Under the pieces are notes generated by a model that had not been told where the DNA came from, made no database searches, and saw only the letters and a program-made list of their open reading frames with translations. The position numbers were made by a program, and so were the translations under genes. A stretch of 64,000 nt of DNA from Cylindrospermum sp. NIES-4074 (lineage in GTDB: Bacteria > Cyanobacteriota > Cyanobacteriia > Cyanobacteriales > Nostocaceae): positions 213,940 through 277,939 of the forward strand of contig AP018270.1 in assembly GCA_003994795.1 (NCBI GenBank). The letters run 5' to 3'. Shown in pieces: positions 52,876-62,302 of the stretch (its first letter is position 1; every line of letters starts with the position of its first letter).

Positions 52876-53178
52876 TTATTCTTCTTCTTTCAAAGCACTA
52901 GCAATTACTGTTAGTGCCTCTGCCATTTCTTCTTTAGACTGAACGTTAAATTGAAACACATTTTTGGCGCTGGTGTTGTTCTGTCCTATCACCACCTGCG
53001 CGGCCGTTTCACCACCCAAAATTTGTTTTATCAACTTTGCCTTTGCGTCTACACCCATGTGTTTAGTCATGTCTGCAATGACGCGGGCTTTCAAATCTGC
53101 GGACAGATCCTTAAAAGCTTCTTCTATAAATGCCGCTTTCTCATCTAAAGTCAAATCTCGTATTTCCTTTTCACTCAC
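52876..53178 (-). CDS. Small protein of the VVIGQNN...NVFQFN family
   Basis: 100 aa from GTG 53178 (SEKEIRDLTLDEKAAFIEEA); the frame is open to 53247, but those extra residues look non-native. A helical N-terminal part is followed by AQVVIGQNNTSAKNVFQFN and a short helical end. Paralogue by motif of 34870-35316. It lies downstream of the HTH protein gene 53280-53660 on the same strand and may be co-transcribed. Confidence 0.6.
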   Translation of the reverse strand: MSEKEIRDLTLDEKAAFIEEAFKDLSADLKARVIADMTKHMGVDAKAKLIKQILGGETAAQVVIGQNNTSAKNVFQFNVQSKEEMAEALTVIASALKEEE

Positions 53179-53279
53179 CCTGAACACCCTAGTATAAAAT
53201 ATTTTTAATCTTTTATTTTTCTTCCCGAAGAGAATAGGTTTATGCAAAGGTTAATAAATCTTTATATAGATTGGGGGTA

Positions 53280-53660
53280 TTAAGCAGGTACTTTCTGCTT
53301 TGCCTGCGGCTTGGGCGATATCATAGACTGAGCGATCGCTTCTAAAATCTTGGCCTTTTGGTTTCCTGAAAGGTGCAGCACAAGCTCGGCGAGTTCATCC
53401 TCACTCATGTACTTGATAACCTCCGCACTTTCGGCTCGCTTAATGCCTAGCTGCATCAACACGTCGTCCTGAACCTCTGGGGGCATACACTCAATTATCT
53501 TGAAATAATCCCCGGCGCGAATATCATCCTGCTTCCCGCCAATAATCCGCGAGATGATACTTCCCGCAACTCCAGTTTGTCTAGAAATTTCAGCCGCAGA
53601 CATACCAGATGCGATCGCTGTTTTCATAGCTTCCACTAAGATTTCTTTATAATTCTTCAT
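53280..53660 (-). CDS. HTH-domain protein
   Basis: 126 aa. Residues about 1-50 fit an XRE/Cro-like helix-turn-helix (AIASGMSAAEISRQTGVAGS, IISRIIGGKQDDIRAGDYFK). The C-terminal part (SEDELAELVLHLSGNQKAKI, AIAQSM) resembles the helical part of the VVIGQNN proteins. It is the first gene of a minus-strand pair and divergent from the replication-like operon at 53862, so it could repress it. Confidence 0.72.
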   Translation of the reverse strand: MKNYKEILVEAMKTAIASGMSAAEISRQTGVAGSIISRIIGGKQDDIRAGDYFKIIECMPPEVQDDVLMQLGIKRAESAEVIKYMSEDELAELVLHLSGNQKAKILEAIAQSMISPKPQAKQKVPA

Positions 53661-53861
53661 TGACTTATAGGATAGATTACTCTACCATTAACTTATAGCA
53701 AAGATTTTAGCTACCTGCAATAGTGCAGGACTTTCTAATTAATCACACCCCCGTTATTTAGGCATATTGGGGGCGGAATTTCTGCGTTTACCTTTCTCTA
53801 TTAATTATGACACGAAAACCTTTTAATCATTTCCTCCTTTTGGATTACTTAAGGAGAAGGC

Positions 53862-54431
53862 ATGAGTGCTAGTTTTTACCCACTTACCCCAGAGGTAGCG
53901 GAGAAGCTTCGCTGTGCCAAGCTAACTGCTGCTGAGTGGAGGCTTTGGAGCTATTTGATTGAAATTGATCCTTGGGGAGATTCTTACCAGAATCTACAGG
54001 ATACTTTGGCTGTTATGGAGAAAGTAGACATTAAAAAATCAACTTTCTACGCAGCGATCGCTAAGTTTCAAAAGTTTGAGGTTTTGCCAGAGCATACTGC
54101 CTCGCTTTTGAAAAAGTCAAATTACTCATATCCAGAACAGCAGGTTCGCAACAGTCTTAAATCTCGATTAGGTGGACAGATTGAGGTAGTTACAGCTGTA
54201 GGACGCATTGACTTACTTACCGAGTCTGAACTAATTGAGGTAAAGGCGGTTAATAGCTGGAAAGAAGCTCTAGGGCAGATCCTTGCTTACTCTGCGTTTT
54301 TCCCAGAGTATCAAAAGCGGATTCACTTGTTTGGATACTGCACCCCTGATAAGGCTGATTTAATCGAGTCTACCTGCTTAGAGTTTGGGGTCGTTGTCAG
54401 TTTTGAAGTTGGGGGTGACTATTGTGGCTAA
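53862..54431 (+). CDS. Replication-type protein with PD-(D/E)xK-like nuclease motif
   Basis: 189 aa. The N-terminus (LTAAEWRLWSYLIEIDPWGD) is like the winged-helix start of plasmid replication proteins. The C-terminal half has AVGRIDLLTESELIEVKAV (Asp, then ExK), matching the PD-(D/E)xK nuclease signature, followed by LGQILAYSAFFPEYQKRIHL. GGAGAAGGC before the ATG is a good ribosome-binding site. It overlaps the next gene by 8 bp. A role in plasmid replication or DNA processing is inferred. Confidence 0.7.
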   Translation: MSASFYPLTPEVAEKLRCAKLTAAEWRLWSYLIEIDPWGDSYQNLQDTLAVMEKVDIKKSTFYAAIAKFQKFEVLPEHTASLLKKSNYSYPEQQVRNSLKSRLGGQIEVVTAVGRIDLLTESELIEVKAVNSWKEALGQILAYSAFFPEYQKRIHLFGYCTPDKADLIESTCLEFGVVVSFEVGGDYCG

Positions 54432-55194
54432 ACACACTCACTACCCATTAACACCGGACGAATTTCTGAGGCTTAATGCTCTTTTAAAAGATGCTGAACT
54501 CAGAACTTACCTTTACTTATTAACTCTTAACCCATTCCCAGATTCTGTAATGGAGATAGACACAGCGGTTATCTCTGAGAACCTGGGGATAGTTCGCCGC
54601 ACTGTTCAGCGTGCGGTCAACCGTTTACAAGAATTAGGGCTGATTCAGGTTGAAATTATCCGTTTTAAGTATAGGCAAGCATCACACGGCACTTCTTCAA
54701 GGTTGCGTTCTAGCGATCCTAATGTCGTCACCGGCGATCCTAATGTCGTCATCGGCGATCCTAATGTCGCCATTAGCGATCCTAAGATCGCTAATACCTA
54801 TCCCAAACCATTGCTGGACAAGGGTTCTAGAAACCCTCATACTACAGACTATAAGACTCATACAAACTCTCTCTCTAAAACTGAAAGAGAGAGCTTTGAA
54901 AAATTTGGGTTAGAGAAAGCCAGAAAACTTCCCAAACCACCTGAGTTACCCCAAAAATGGTTTGAGAAAAACTGGGAAGCGATCGCAACCGAGTGGGAGA
55001 AATCACGTGGCAAGATGTCCACGAACCAATCCCAAAAATGGGAAAATCACCCGCAGCGGGAAGAGTGGCTAGATAAAATCCGCGAACTCGGGCCCCTTGG
55101 GTTCCGCGCTGAAGATATGCCCAACGAAAAACTGCGTGCAGAGTTTGTGGCTTGGGCAGAAGCTAATAATTTAATTTGGGGGGCAGATTCATGA
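54424..55194 (+). CDS. Replication-initiator-like winged-helix protein
   Basis: 256 aa from GTG 54424, chosen because GGGGGTGA precedes it. Residues about 1-80 form a winged helix (TYLYLLTLNPFPDSVMEIDT, IVRRTVQRAVNRLQELGLIQ). Next comes a 7-aa repeat (GDPNVV/GDPNVV/GDPNVA/SDPKIA) and a charged linker. The end has WFEKNWEAIATEW and LGFRAEDMPNEKLRAEFVAW, typical of cyanobacterial plasmid replication proteins. The stop overlaps the next ATG. Confidence 0.68.
   Translation: MAKHTHYPLTPDEFLRLNALLKDAELRTYLYLLTLNPFPDSVMEIDTAVISENLGIVRRTVQRAVNRLQELGLIQVEIIRFKYRQASHGTSSRLRSSDPNVVTGDPNVVIGDPNVAISDPKIANTYPKPLLDKGSRNPHTTDYKTHTNSLSKTERESFEKFGLEKARKLPKPPELPQKWFEKNWEAIATEWEKSRGKMSTNQSQKWENHPQREEWLDKIRELGPLGFRAEDMPNEKLRAEFVAWAEANNLIWGADS
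54713..54792 (+). repeat. Iteron-like 21-bp direct repeats inside the initiator-like gene
   Basis: GCGATCCTAATGTCG recurs at 54713, 54734 and 54755, with a variant GCGATCCTAAGATCGC at 54776, all at a 21-bp period (two helical turns). The reading frame is kept. Confidence 0.75.
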
Positions 55195-55691
55195 ATTTTG
55201 ATGATTTACCCCAATTGGAACCTTTACCCCTAATTCCAGAGCAAGAGGAAGATAAAGAGCTTTTTTACCCTAGTTGGCAATGCTTTTGCTGTCAGGATTC
55301 AGGGATTGTGCAACAGCACCTAGCGCGGCTAATAATGCCCAAGTATTCTTGGAATAATGATAAGTGGCCCGCCTGCCAAAATTGCGATGCCTTTAATCAA
55401 CGCTGGGGTGATGCGGGATTACAAAACTTTGATACTCGCTTTAACCTCAAAATCTGCCAAAAATTAGACTTAATTAGCCGCGACGACTGGCAACAAACCG
55501 TGCAGCGCCAAATTGACATTCGGGCGATCGCGTCCGCGTCGGAGACGATCGCCAAAAAAATGACTATGCCAGGGAGCAGCGATCGCACTGCCAACGATGA
55601 AAGAGAAGTGCAACAGCGCAAACAAGAAGCGGAAGCTTACGACTGGGCAGCCGCAACAACAGCTTATTTAGGTGGTGGTGAAGATGAATAA
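55191..55691 (+). CDS. Zinc-binding protein of the replication-like operon
   Basis: 166 aa from ATG 55191 (overlaps the upstream stop as ATGA). Two Cys pairs, CFCCQDSG (about 34-41) and CQNCD (about 67-71), could bind zinc. The C-terminal part is helical and charged (REVQQRKQEAEAYDWAAATT). No family recognised; the position suggests a helicase-loader-like accessory function, but this is a guess from context. Confidence 0.65.
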   Translation: MNFDDLPQLEPLPLIPEQEEDKELFYPSWQCFCCQDSGIVQQHLARLIMPKYSWNNDKWPACQNCDAFNQRWGDAGLQNFDTRFNLKICQKLDLISRDDWQQTVQRQIDIRAIASASETIAKKMTMPGSSDRTANDEREVQQRKQEAEAYDWAAATTAYLGGGEDE

Positions 55692-56103
55692 GCGCGAGTG
55701 TTTAAAAGAGGCTGTAAAAATTTCCCCCAAGAATGGGAAGGAAAGCGATCCAGCCTGGAACGATAAAAACCTAAACAAACCAGAAATAGGAACAATCTGC
55801 ACAATTGCCAGCGGTCACAAAAAGCATATTGGCGAACCTGGATATGTGTGCAGCTATCACCAAAGCGATAGTTTGGAATTTTGGGTTAAACTCGACAACC
55901 ACGATTTGCAGATTAGATGTTTACCAGAACAGATTAAAATTTCCCCCAAGAACGAGGGCGATCGCATCTCTATTCCAGATGGATGGGTAGACAAAGGTGG
56001 GCTATGGGATAAATACCCTCAATACTGGTTGGAGGACGGCGAAACTTACTTTTATGATGGCGAGAAAATCTACAGTAACAGTAACAACCAAGAGATAATC
56101 TAG
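55684..56103 (+). CDS. Hypothetical protein ending at IS copy 3
   Basis: 139 aa from ATG 55684, overlapping the previous stop (ATGAATAA). Two in-frame copies of the TTTCCCCCAAGAA motif add KISPKN peptides (about residues 12-17 and 85-90). A central part (IGTICTIASGHKKHIGEPGY, LEFWVKLDNHDLQIRCLP) looks like a small beta domain of the KOW/SH3 type, like the first domain of 10463-12082. The TAG stop is part of the CTAG target of the IS. Confidence 0.62.
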   Translation: MNKRECLKEAVKISPKNGKESDPAWNDKNLNKPEIGTICTIASGHKKHIGEPGYVCSYHQSDSLEFWVKLDNHDLQIRCLPEQIKISPKNEGDRISIPDGWVDKGGLWDKYPQYWLEDGETYFYDGEKIYSNSNNQEII

Positions 56104-57770
56104 CGTGGCAAAACTTACTAGAGAAGAGTGGAAATCCTGTAATCTTGACCTTGTAGTGAAATAATGGTGCAAAAACTTGGTAAGAAAAAGTCTAAAACCA
56201 GAGGCAACATCGTTTGAAGTACTCGATTGTATTCAAAAAAAATGCCCTTCGTGCGGTCAAGCAATGTGGAATGAATACAATAATCCTCGACATATAAGAA
56301 CGTTAAATGGGGTAGTAGAACTACAGCTAAAAATTCGTCGATGTCAAAATAAGTTATGTCTGCGGTATAAAAAAGCATATCGGCCAGAGCAAGAAGGGTC
56401 ACTCGCTCTACCACAGAGCGAATTTGGTTTGGATGTGATTGCTTATATAGGAGCGTTACGATACCAGGAACATAGAAGTGTTCCCCAAATACACACTCAC
56501 CTTGAATTAAAGGGTATATGTATAAGTCAACGAACGGTCACGCACCTAATTGACAGATATGACGAATTACTTTCTTTATGGCTAAAAGATCATAAAAGGT
56601 TAAAAGCAATAGTGGCTAATCAAGGACGGGTGATATTAGCGATCGATGGAATGCAGCCAGAAATTGGACATGAAGTATTATGGGTAATTCGAGATTGCTT
56701 ATCAGGAGAAATTTTACTAGCTAAACCCTTATTATCATCAAGAAACGAAGATTTAGTGGCGTTATTATTAGAAGTAACTAATACCCTAAATGTACCAATT
56801 AATGGAGTTGTTAGTGATGGGCAACAATCAATTCGCAAAGCTGTTGGGTTAGCATTACCTGGAATTGCTCACGGTTTGTGTCATTACCATTACCTGAAAG
56901 AAGCAATTAAACCCATATATGAGGCGGATAGACATGCAAAAAAGGAATTGAAAAAAAAAGTAAGAGGATTACGAGACATTGAACGTAGTGTTGTCAATGA
57001 AGATAAGGATTTGGGGACTATTATTGAAGATTATTGCTCGGCAGTGCGTAGTTCTATAACCAATGATGGTCATCCACCATTAGAGGCATCTGGGTTAAAG
57101 TTACAAGAAAATTTGACGCTAATAGAGCAAAGTTTAGAACGAATGGAAAAAAAAGTGCTTTACCACCACCTTTAGTTAACCTAAAACACCTTCTAGCCAA
57201 AGGATTATCTGCGACTGCATCTTTATTTGCACCTGTTATGGTTGCATATGAATGGGTTGATAAAGCTAGTAGCATTCTCAATAATAAAATAGGTCTTGAT
57301 GCTGCTGGAGTTAAACAAAGCTATCAGGAACTATTAACAGAAATGTCCTCTCAATTGCAGAAGGCTGGTACACTTAGTACCGCAATCGATAACTTTATAA
57401 AAACCACTCATAACTACTGGTCTGGACTTTTTCATTGTTATGAAATTGAAGATTTTCCCAGAACTAATAATGACTTAGAACATGCTTTTGGTATGCTACG
57501 TCATCATCAACGTCGTTGTACTGGTCGTAAAGTTGCCCCCTCATCCCTCGTTATTCGTGGTTCTGTCAAACTTGCCTGTGCAATCGCTACTAAACTTCAT
57601 TCTTTTACCGCATCTGATTTAGCACAAGTTGATATTCATACTTGGCTCGAATTACGCTCTCAACTGAAAAAACACCATAAAGCCAGAATTGAACAATATC
57701 GATTTCGCAGAGACCCCAAGGGTTACTTGGCTAATTTAGAGAGTCGTCTTCTCTAGTAAGTTTTACCACA
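56104..57770 (+). mobile_element. 1667-bp insertion sequence, copy 3 of 3
   Basis: Same as 8726-10392, in the same orientation. CTAG at 56100-56103 and 57771-57774. The left CTAG contains the stop of the 55684 gene. Copies 1 and 3 are direct repeats around the 46-kb plasmid-like segment. Confidence 0.88.
56177..57756 (+). CDS. Transposase of IS copy 3 (two frames joined at an A8 run)
   Basis: Frames 56177-57175 and 57238-57756, the same as in copy 1 (zinc ribbon CPSCGQ, SDGQQSIRKAV, then NNDLEHAFGMLRHH). The A8 run at about 57146-57153 is unchanged, supporting a required -1 shift rather than random decay. Confidence 0.75.
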
Positions 57771-57994
57771 CTAGATTTTTAGAATCAAAAAAGAGCCATC
57801 GCCTCCCCTTGGTGGGTACGTCATCGCACTTTCTCATTAATAACCGTAGAAAAGCGATTGCCTCCGGCACTGGCGTAGCCAATCGCTCTTTGTTGATTGC
57901 AGACATAAAAGGCGATCGCATCGCATCGCATCCAGCGGGGCGTAGCCCATCGCCGACCGCACTGGTGTAGCCAATCGCTATGATTGCCCCACAC

Positions 57995-60601
57995 TTAGTA
58001 AGCATGGCAAGGAGGAGTCACCGTAGGTACTTGAGTTGTCATCGCAGCTGCACCAGAATTGGTTACTGATTTTGGTAGATTAGTGGTTGTGGTTCCTGGG
58101 GAACTATTCCCTGCTTCAACATCGGGATTAATCCAATCAGCGATGATTGTTTCCTCATTCAATGGGTCATCTGGACTAGCTGGTAAGCCAGTACGTCCGA
58201 CGTTAAAAAGTCCTACAGATGCTTGACTTCCACCTGCTTGACAACCCACCACAATTTGGGGATTAACTGGCACACTGGGCAATGAAGTCAACCCGCGACT
58301 AGGGTCAATACCAGGAGTGTTGATCACCACTTCACCATCTATGCCAAAATCTGAACTAGCTGTAATATCACTCAAGGGCGTTAAGCTAGGTCGGTATTCA
58401 AGACCAAAAATAGCTTGTGTGGAGATTTGGATATTACCACCTCGACCTTGAAAGGCATTAGCTGTGATATCGCTATTTTCTCCAGGGACAGCGATGATAA
58501 ATGGGGCGTTGATGTTGAGGTTGCCACCATTGCCAGTGTTTCCAGCCGTAGCGGAAATAGAGCTGTTGTGACGCATTAACAGCATAGGGGCACTTAGGGA
58601 AGGCCCTTGCACTTGCAAATTGATATTGCCGCCTTCACCATTGGCTGTAACTGCCGAAAGGAAGGCGTTGCGGTCTAGGGTAACGGAACCTGCTTGAATT
58701 TGGATGTTACCCCCATTACCTTGACCTTGGCTATTGACTCCGATACCTGCGTTATCTGTGATGGCGAATTGGATGGGGTCAATAAAGATGCTGCCACCGT
58801 CTCCTGTGGAATCTTTTGTCGTGCTGGCAAATAAGCCGGTTTCCGAACCAGAAAGTGTAAATCGCTCAATAGCATTAACAGTTATATCTCCAGCACGTCC
58901 ACTGCCTGAAGTTGTGGTGGCTAATTGACCACCATTGGCAGCATCAAAGGTATTGGTATTAACAGTGATATTTCCACCTCTTCCAGCACCCGCTGTTCTG
59001 GCATCTAACATGGCACTATCTGATAGTTGGAAGGTTTTGGTATTCACAAGTATTTTGCCACCTTCGCCGCTAGAGTCTGTTTGGGTGTTGGCAAATAGTC
59101 CACTATTAGTGCCAGAGAATAAGCTGCTGTCATTGATGTTGAGAGTGATATCTCCGGCACGTCCTTTGCCAGAGGTAGTGGTTAGTAGTTGTCCCCCTGT
59201 AGTTGCGTCAAAGGTGTTGGCATTGACGGTGATACTACCTCCAGGGCTGCTAGCGTTAGTAGTAGCATTCAACACGGCATCATCTGAGATGCGGAAGGTA
59301 GTGGTATCGATGGCGATCGCTCCTCCTTTACCATCGTTCGATTCAGTTTTTGTCAACAAACCGCTGTTAGAGCCAGAAATATTGACTGCGCCATTTACAG
59401 CATTGATTTGAATATTGCCTGCATCTCCCTTTCCCAGAGTACTTGCAGATAGTTGAGCGCCATTAGTTAGGGAAAATTCTCGCCCTGTAACAGTGAGGTT
59501 GCCCCCCTTTCCTACTGCTTCAGATTCTACTGAGGTGAGGGCAAAACTTCTATCAAATGAGACAGTATCAATCGCTTCAATGGTCACATTACCCGCATCC
59601 CCTTGTCCACGAGTCAAAGCTTGTAATTGAGAGCCATTTGTGAGCAAAAGTGATGGCGTGGTGATACTAAGATTACCTCCTTTACCCTTTGCCCCAGATT
59701 CTACAGAACTGAGGACGCTACCGTTATTAAAAGAGGCTGTACTATTGGCTTGAATCGTTACACTTCCTGCATTCCCTTCTCCAGCTGTTGTAGCAGCCAA
59801 TTGCGCCCCATCGTTCAGTTCAAGTGTTCCAGTGTAGAGGACAATCTTGCCGCCATCCCCACTAGACAAACTCTCGGTGTTGGCAAATAGTCCACTATTA
59901 GTGCCAGAGAATAAGCTGCTATCATTGATGTTGAGAGTGATATTTCCGGCACGCCCCTTGCCAGAGGTAGTGGTTAGTAGCTGTCCTCCTGTAGTTGCGT
60001 CAAAGGTGTTGGCATTGATGGCGATGCTTCCGCCTGGACTATCCGCAGTGGTGCTAGCATTTAACGCAGCTTTGTTTGCTATGCGAAAAGTATTAGTATC
60101 AACCGCGATCCTTCCACCTTTGCCAGTATTGGATTGTGTTAGCGTAAATAAGCCACTATCGGGGTCAGAAATATTTACTTCTGTTGGGGCAATCACATTA
60201 ATATTGCCTGCATCCTCCTGTCCACGAGAAAAGGCACTAATTTCAGAACCATTGGTGATAAAGAGACGTAAACTTTGGATATCAATATCACCTCCTTTTC
60301 CACCCTGCCTTGTTCCGGTTGCACTAGTAATTACGCTCCCATTATTCAGGGAGATACTATTCTGTGCTTGAAGAGTAATTTTGTTTGCATTTCCTTGTCC
60401 GGTGGTGCTGGCAGCGATGACAGAATTATTGTTTAGAGATAGTGTATCAGTTTGGATCAAAAGCCTGCCTGAATTTCCCTTACCAGAAGTAGATGAAGAT
60501 ATTTGAGCATAATTATCTAAAGAAAGAGAGGAGGTTTTTACTGTCAATTCTCCCTCCTGTCCTGACCCAAGATTGGCAGCAGATATGATGGCGGAGTTTG
60601 G
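57995..60601 (-). pseudogene. Haemagglutinin-like two-partner-secretion exoprotein, 5'-truncated
   Basis: About 868 codons of beta-helix repeats (GNI-TV-, AQLxASTxGxGxAGNI) without a start. The C-terminus is characteristic of cyanobacterial TpsA proteins (GLTSLPSVPVNPQIVVGC, RTGLPASPDDPLNEETI). The 5' end, including signal peptide and TPS domain, is replaced at about 60601 by a transposase fragment, so it cannot be secreted. A block with FDATTGGQLLTTTSGKGRAG and LFSGTNSGLFANT occurs twice (about 59100-59220 and 59880-60010). Confidence 0.82.
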
Positions 60602-60992
60602 AAATTATGTGCAAGTTTACAAGACGTGCCATCTGTAAAGCATTATTGTTTCCAAAGTGACCATCTAGTACTAAGTAGGTAAGGGGAATAAAATTACCTA
60701 GTAACTGGAAAAGCGAATTAATCATTTTCTGAATCCGAAGTAATTCAGATGTTAATGTTACCTGCGTTTTATTCTTGTTTTTACTTCCTTTTGGTCGTCC
60801 ACGCTGACGTTTTTCTTGAGGTTTGATTTCTCGGTTTGGTGACGGGCTACCTTTTTCTACATCGCTCTTGATTACCTGTTCTACCTGGATTGGAAACGAG
60901 TGCCTTTGTTCAACGCTTACTAATGATAATGTAAAGAAAGATAGTCCTAATATAGGTTTACTTACTAGGCTGGAAAAGAATCTATCCAATCC
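60585..60992 (-). pseudogene. Transposase fragment at the haemagglutinin breakpoint
   Basis: Minus-strand frame with GLDRFFSSLVSKPILGLSFF, RGRPKGSKNKNKTQVTL and YLVLDGHFGNNNALQMARLV, ending at ISKLRH. This is the middle of a DDE transposase with its second Asp. Its 3' end merges with the haemagglutinin at a shared CCAAACTCCGCCAT, and its 5' end is cut by the IS4 element. Confidence 0.7.
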
Positions 60993-62261
60993 CTGAAGGG
61001 GCGACACGCGTCTTATATTCCAAGTGGTGCAAAGGTTTGACCGAATTATGGTAGAAAAAGATAGGTCAATCATTGTCAAGAAGACCTATCTATTGAAAAT
61101 GTTACCTCCATTGTATCAAACAAACTTAGAAAATCAACTCTCAGAGTCCCAATTGTTGTTTTTAAACCTGCTGATTAATGTCCTACAAGATATTAAAGAA
61201 GTCAGCCTGGAAAAAATAGCGAATGCTTTACCTGTACCAATACTATTTGAAAGCAGACGCAAGAAAATTCAAAGATTCTTATCACTGCCAATACTGAATA
61301 TCCAGAGAACTTGGTTTCCGATAATAGAAAACTGGTTAACTCAAAATTTTCCAGAAAATCAAAGAATTTATTTGGTAATTGATAGGACTAAATGGCAGCG
61401 AAAAAATTTGATGATGATTAGTTTAATTTATGACAAAAGGGCTATCCCAATATATTGGGAATTTTTACCCAGATTGGGAAATAGTAATTTTGAGGAGCAA
61501 TCAAAAATATTTTCTCAAGTACTACTATTATTCAATAAATATCAGACTGTTGTATTAGGGGACAGAGAATTTTGCTCTGTAAAATTGGCTAACTGGCTCA
61601 GGGAGCAAAAAGTACAGTTTTGTTTGAGATTAAAAAAGAGTGAATTTATCCAAAATGAAGATGAAATTTGGCAGTCACTTGATAGCTTAGGTTTAGAACC
61701 GGGGGTTTCTCTATTTTTGCGAAATATTAAGGTCACAAAAAGTCAAAAGATGCAAGGTTTCAACCTAGCTGCTAAATGGAAGCGAACGCTAAAAGGATGG
61801 TCAACAGAAGAAGGGTGGTTTATCTTAACGAATTTAACCGACCTAACCTCGGCTATAAATGCTTATAAAAAACGCTTTGACATTGAAGAAATGTTTCGAG
61901 ACTTCAAAAGCGGTGGCTATAAATTAGAAGATACAAATGTTGATGGTAATCGATTGATATCTCTGATTTTAATAATATCTTTTGCTTATAGTATGGCAAC
62001 TTTTCAAGGGCAAAAAATTAAGCGTGTTGGTGTACAAAAATATATTGCTAGAGTCAAAGAATATGGACGAGTGACCAGGAGACATAGCAGTTTTTATGTC
62101 GGTTTATATAGTCAAACCTGGGTAAGTTTCATGGATAATTGTTGGTGTATTGTTCAAAAAATAATGAGATTAAATCGCAATAAGATTGAGTATTATTTAC
62201 GAGGTATGAGGGCTATGGAGCTTATTATGTCTACATTTTAGCTTTCATGTCGCCCCCTCAG
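60993..62261 (+). mobile_element. IS4-family element
   Basis: Inverted repeats CTGAAGGGGCGACA (60993) and, on the other strand, CTGAGGGGGCGACA (62261). 1269 bp. It is inserted in the transposase fragment just before GLDRFF. No clear target duplication is visible (CAATCC against TACAGC). Confidence 0.75.
61048..62241 (+). CDS. IS4-family transposase
   Basis: 397 aa from ATG 61048 (the frame is open from GTG 61024). Catalytic Asp in YLVIDRTKWQRK (about residue 113), Asp in VVLGDREFCSVK (about 174) and the YREK-like signature YKKRFDIEEMFRDFK (Glu about 281). The frame is intact, unlike the related copy at 2917-3962, so this one may be active. Confidence 0.88.
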   Translation: MVEKDRSIIVKKTYLLKMLPPLYQTNLENQLSESQLLFLNLLINVLQDIKEVSLEKIANALPVPILFESRRKKIQRFLSLPILNIQRTWFPIIENWLTQNFPENQRIYLVIDRTKWQRKNLMMISLIYDKRAIPIYWEFLPRLGNSNFEEQSKIFSQVLLLFNKYQTVVLGDREFCSVKLANWLREQKVQFCLRLKKSEFIQNEDEIWQSLDSLGLEPGVSLFLRNIKVTKSQKMQGFNLAAKWKRTLKGWSTEEGWFILTNLTDLTSAINAYKKRFDIEEMFRDFKSGGYKLEDTNVDGNRLISLILIISFAYSMATFQGQKIKRVGVQKYIARVKEYGRVTRRHSSFYVGLYSQTWVSFMDNCWCIVQKIMRLNRNKIEYYLRGMRAMELIMSTF

Positions 62262-62264
62262 TAC

Positions 62265-62302
62265 AGCAAGATACCTATACTCTACAATTATCTTGCTTTT
62301 TA
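62265..62302 (+). terminator. Terminator-like hairpin after the IS4 element
   Basis: AGCAAGATA (62265-62273) pairs with TATCTTGCT (62289-62297), followed by TTTT. It is placed to stop transcripts leaving the transposase gene. Confidence 0.6.

Noticed and set aside
8726-57770. A 49-kb composite transposon formed by IS copies 1 and 3
   Set aside because: Each copy has CTAG on both sides, but CTAG is the invariant palindromic target, so outer flanks cannot be matched as a duplication. Nothing else shows that the segment moved as one unit.
58935-60371. Plus-strand frames opposite the haemagglutinin gene
   Set aside because: Shadow frames of the glycine-rich beta-helix repeats; Pro/Leu-rich, no independent support.
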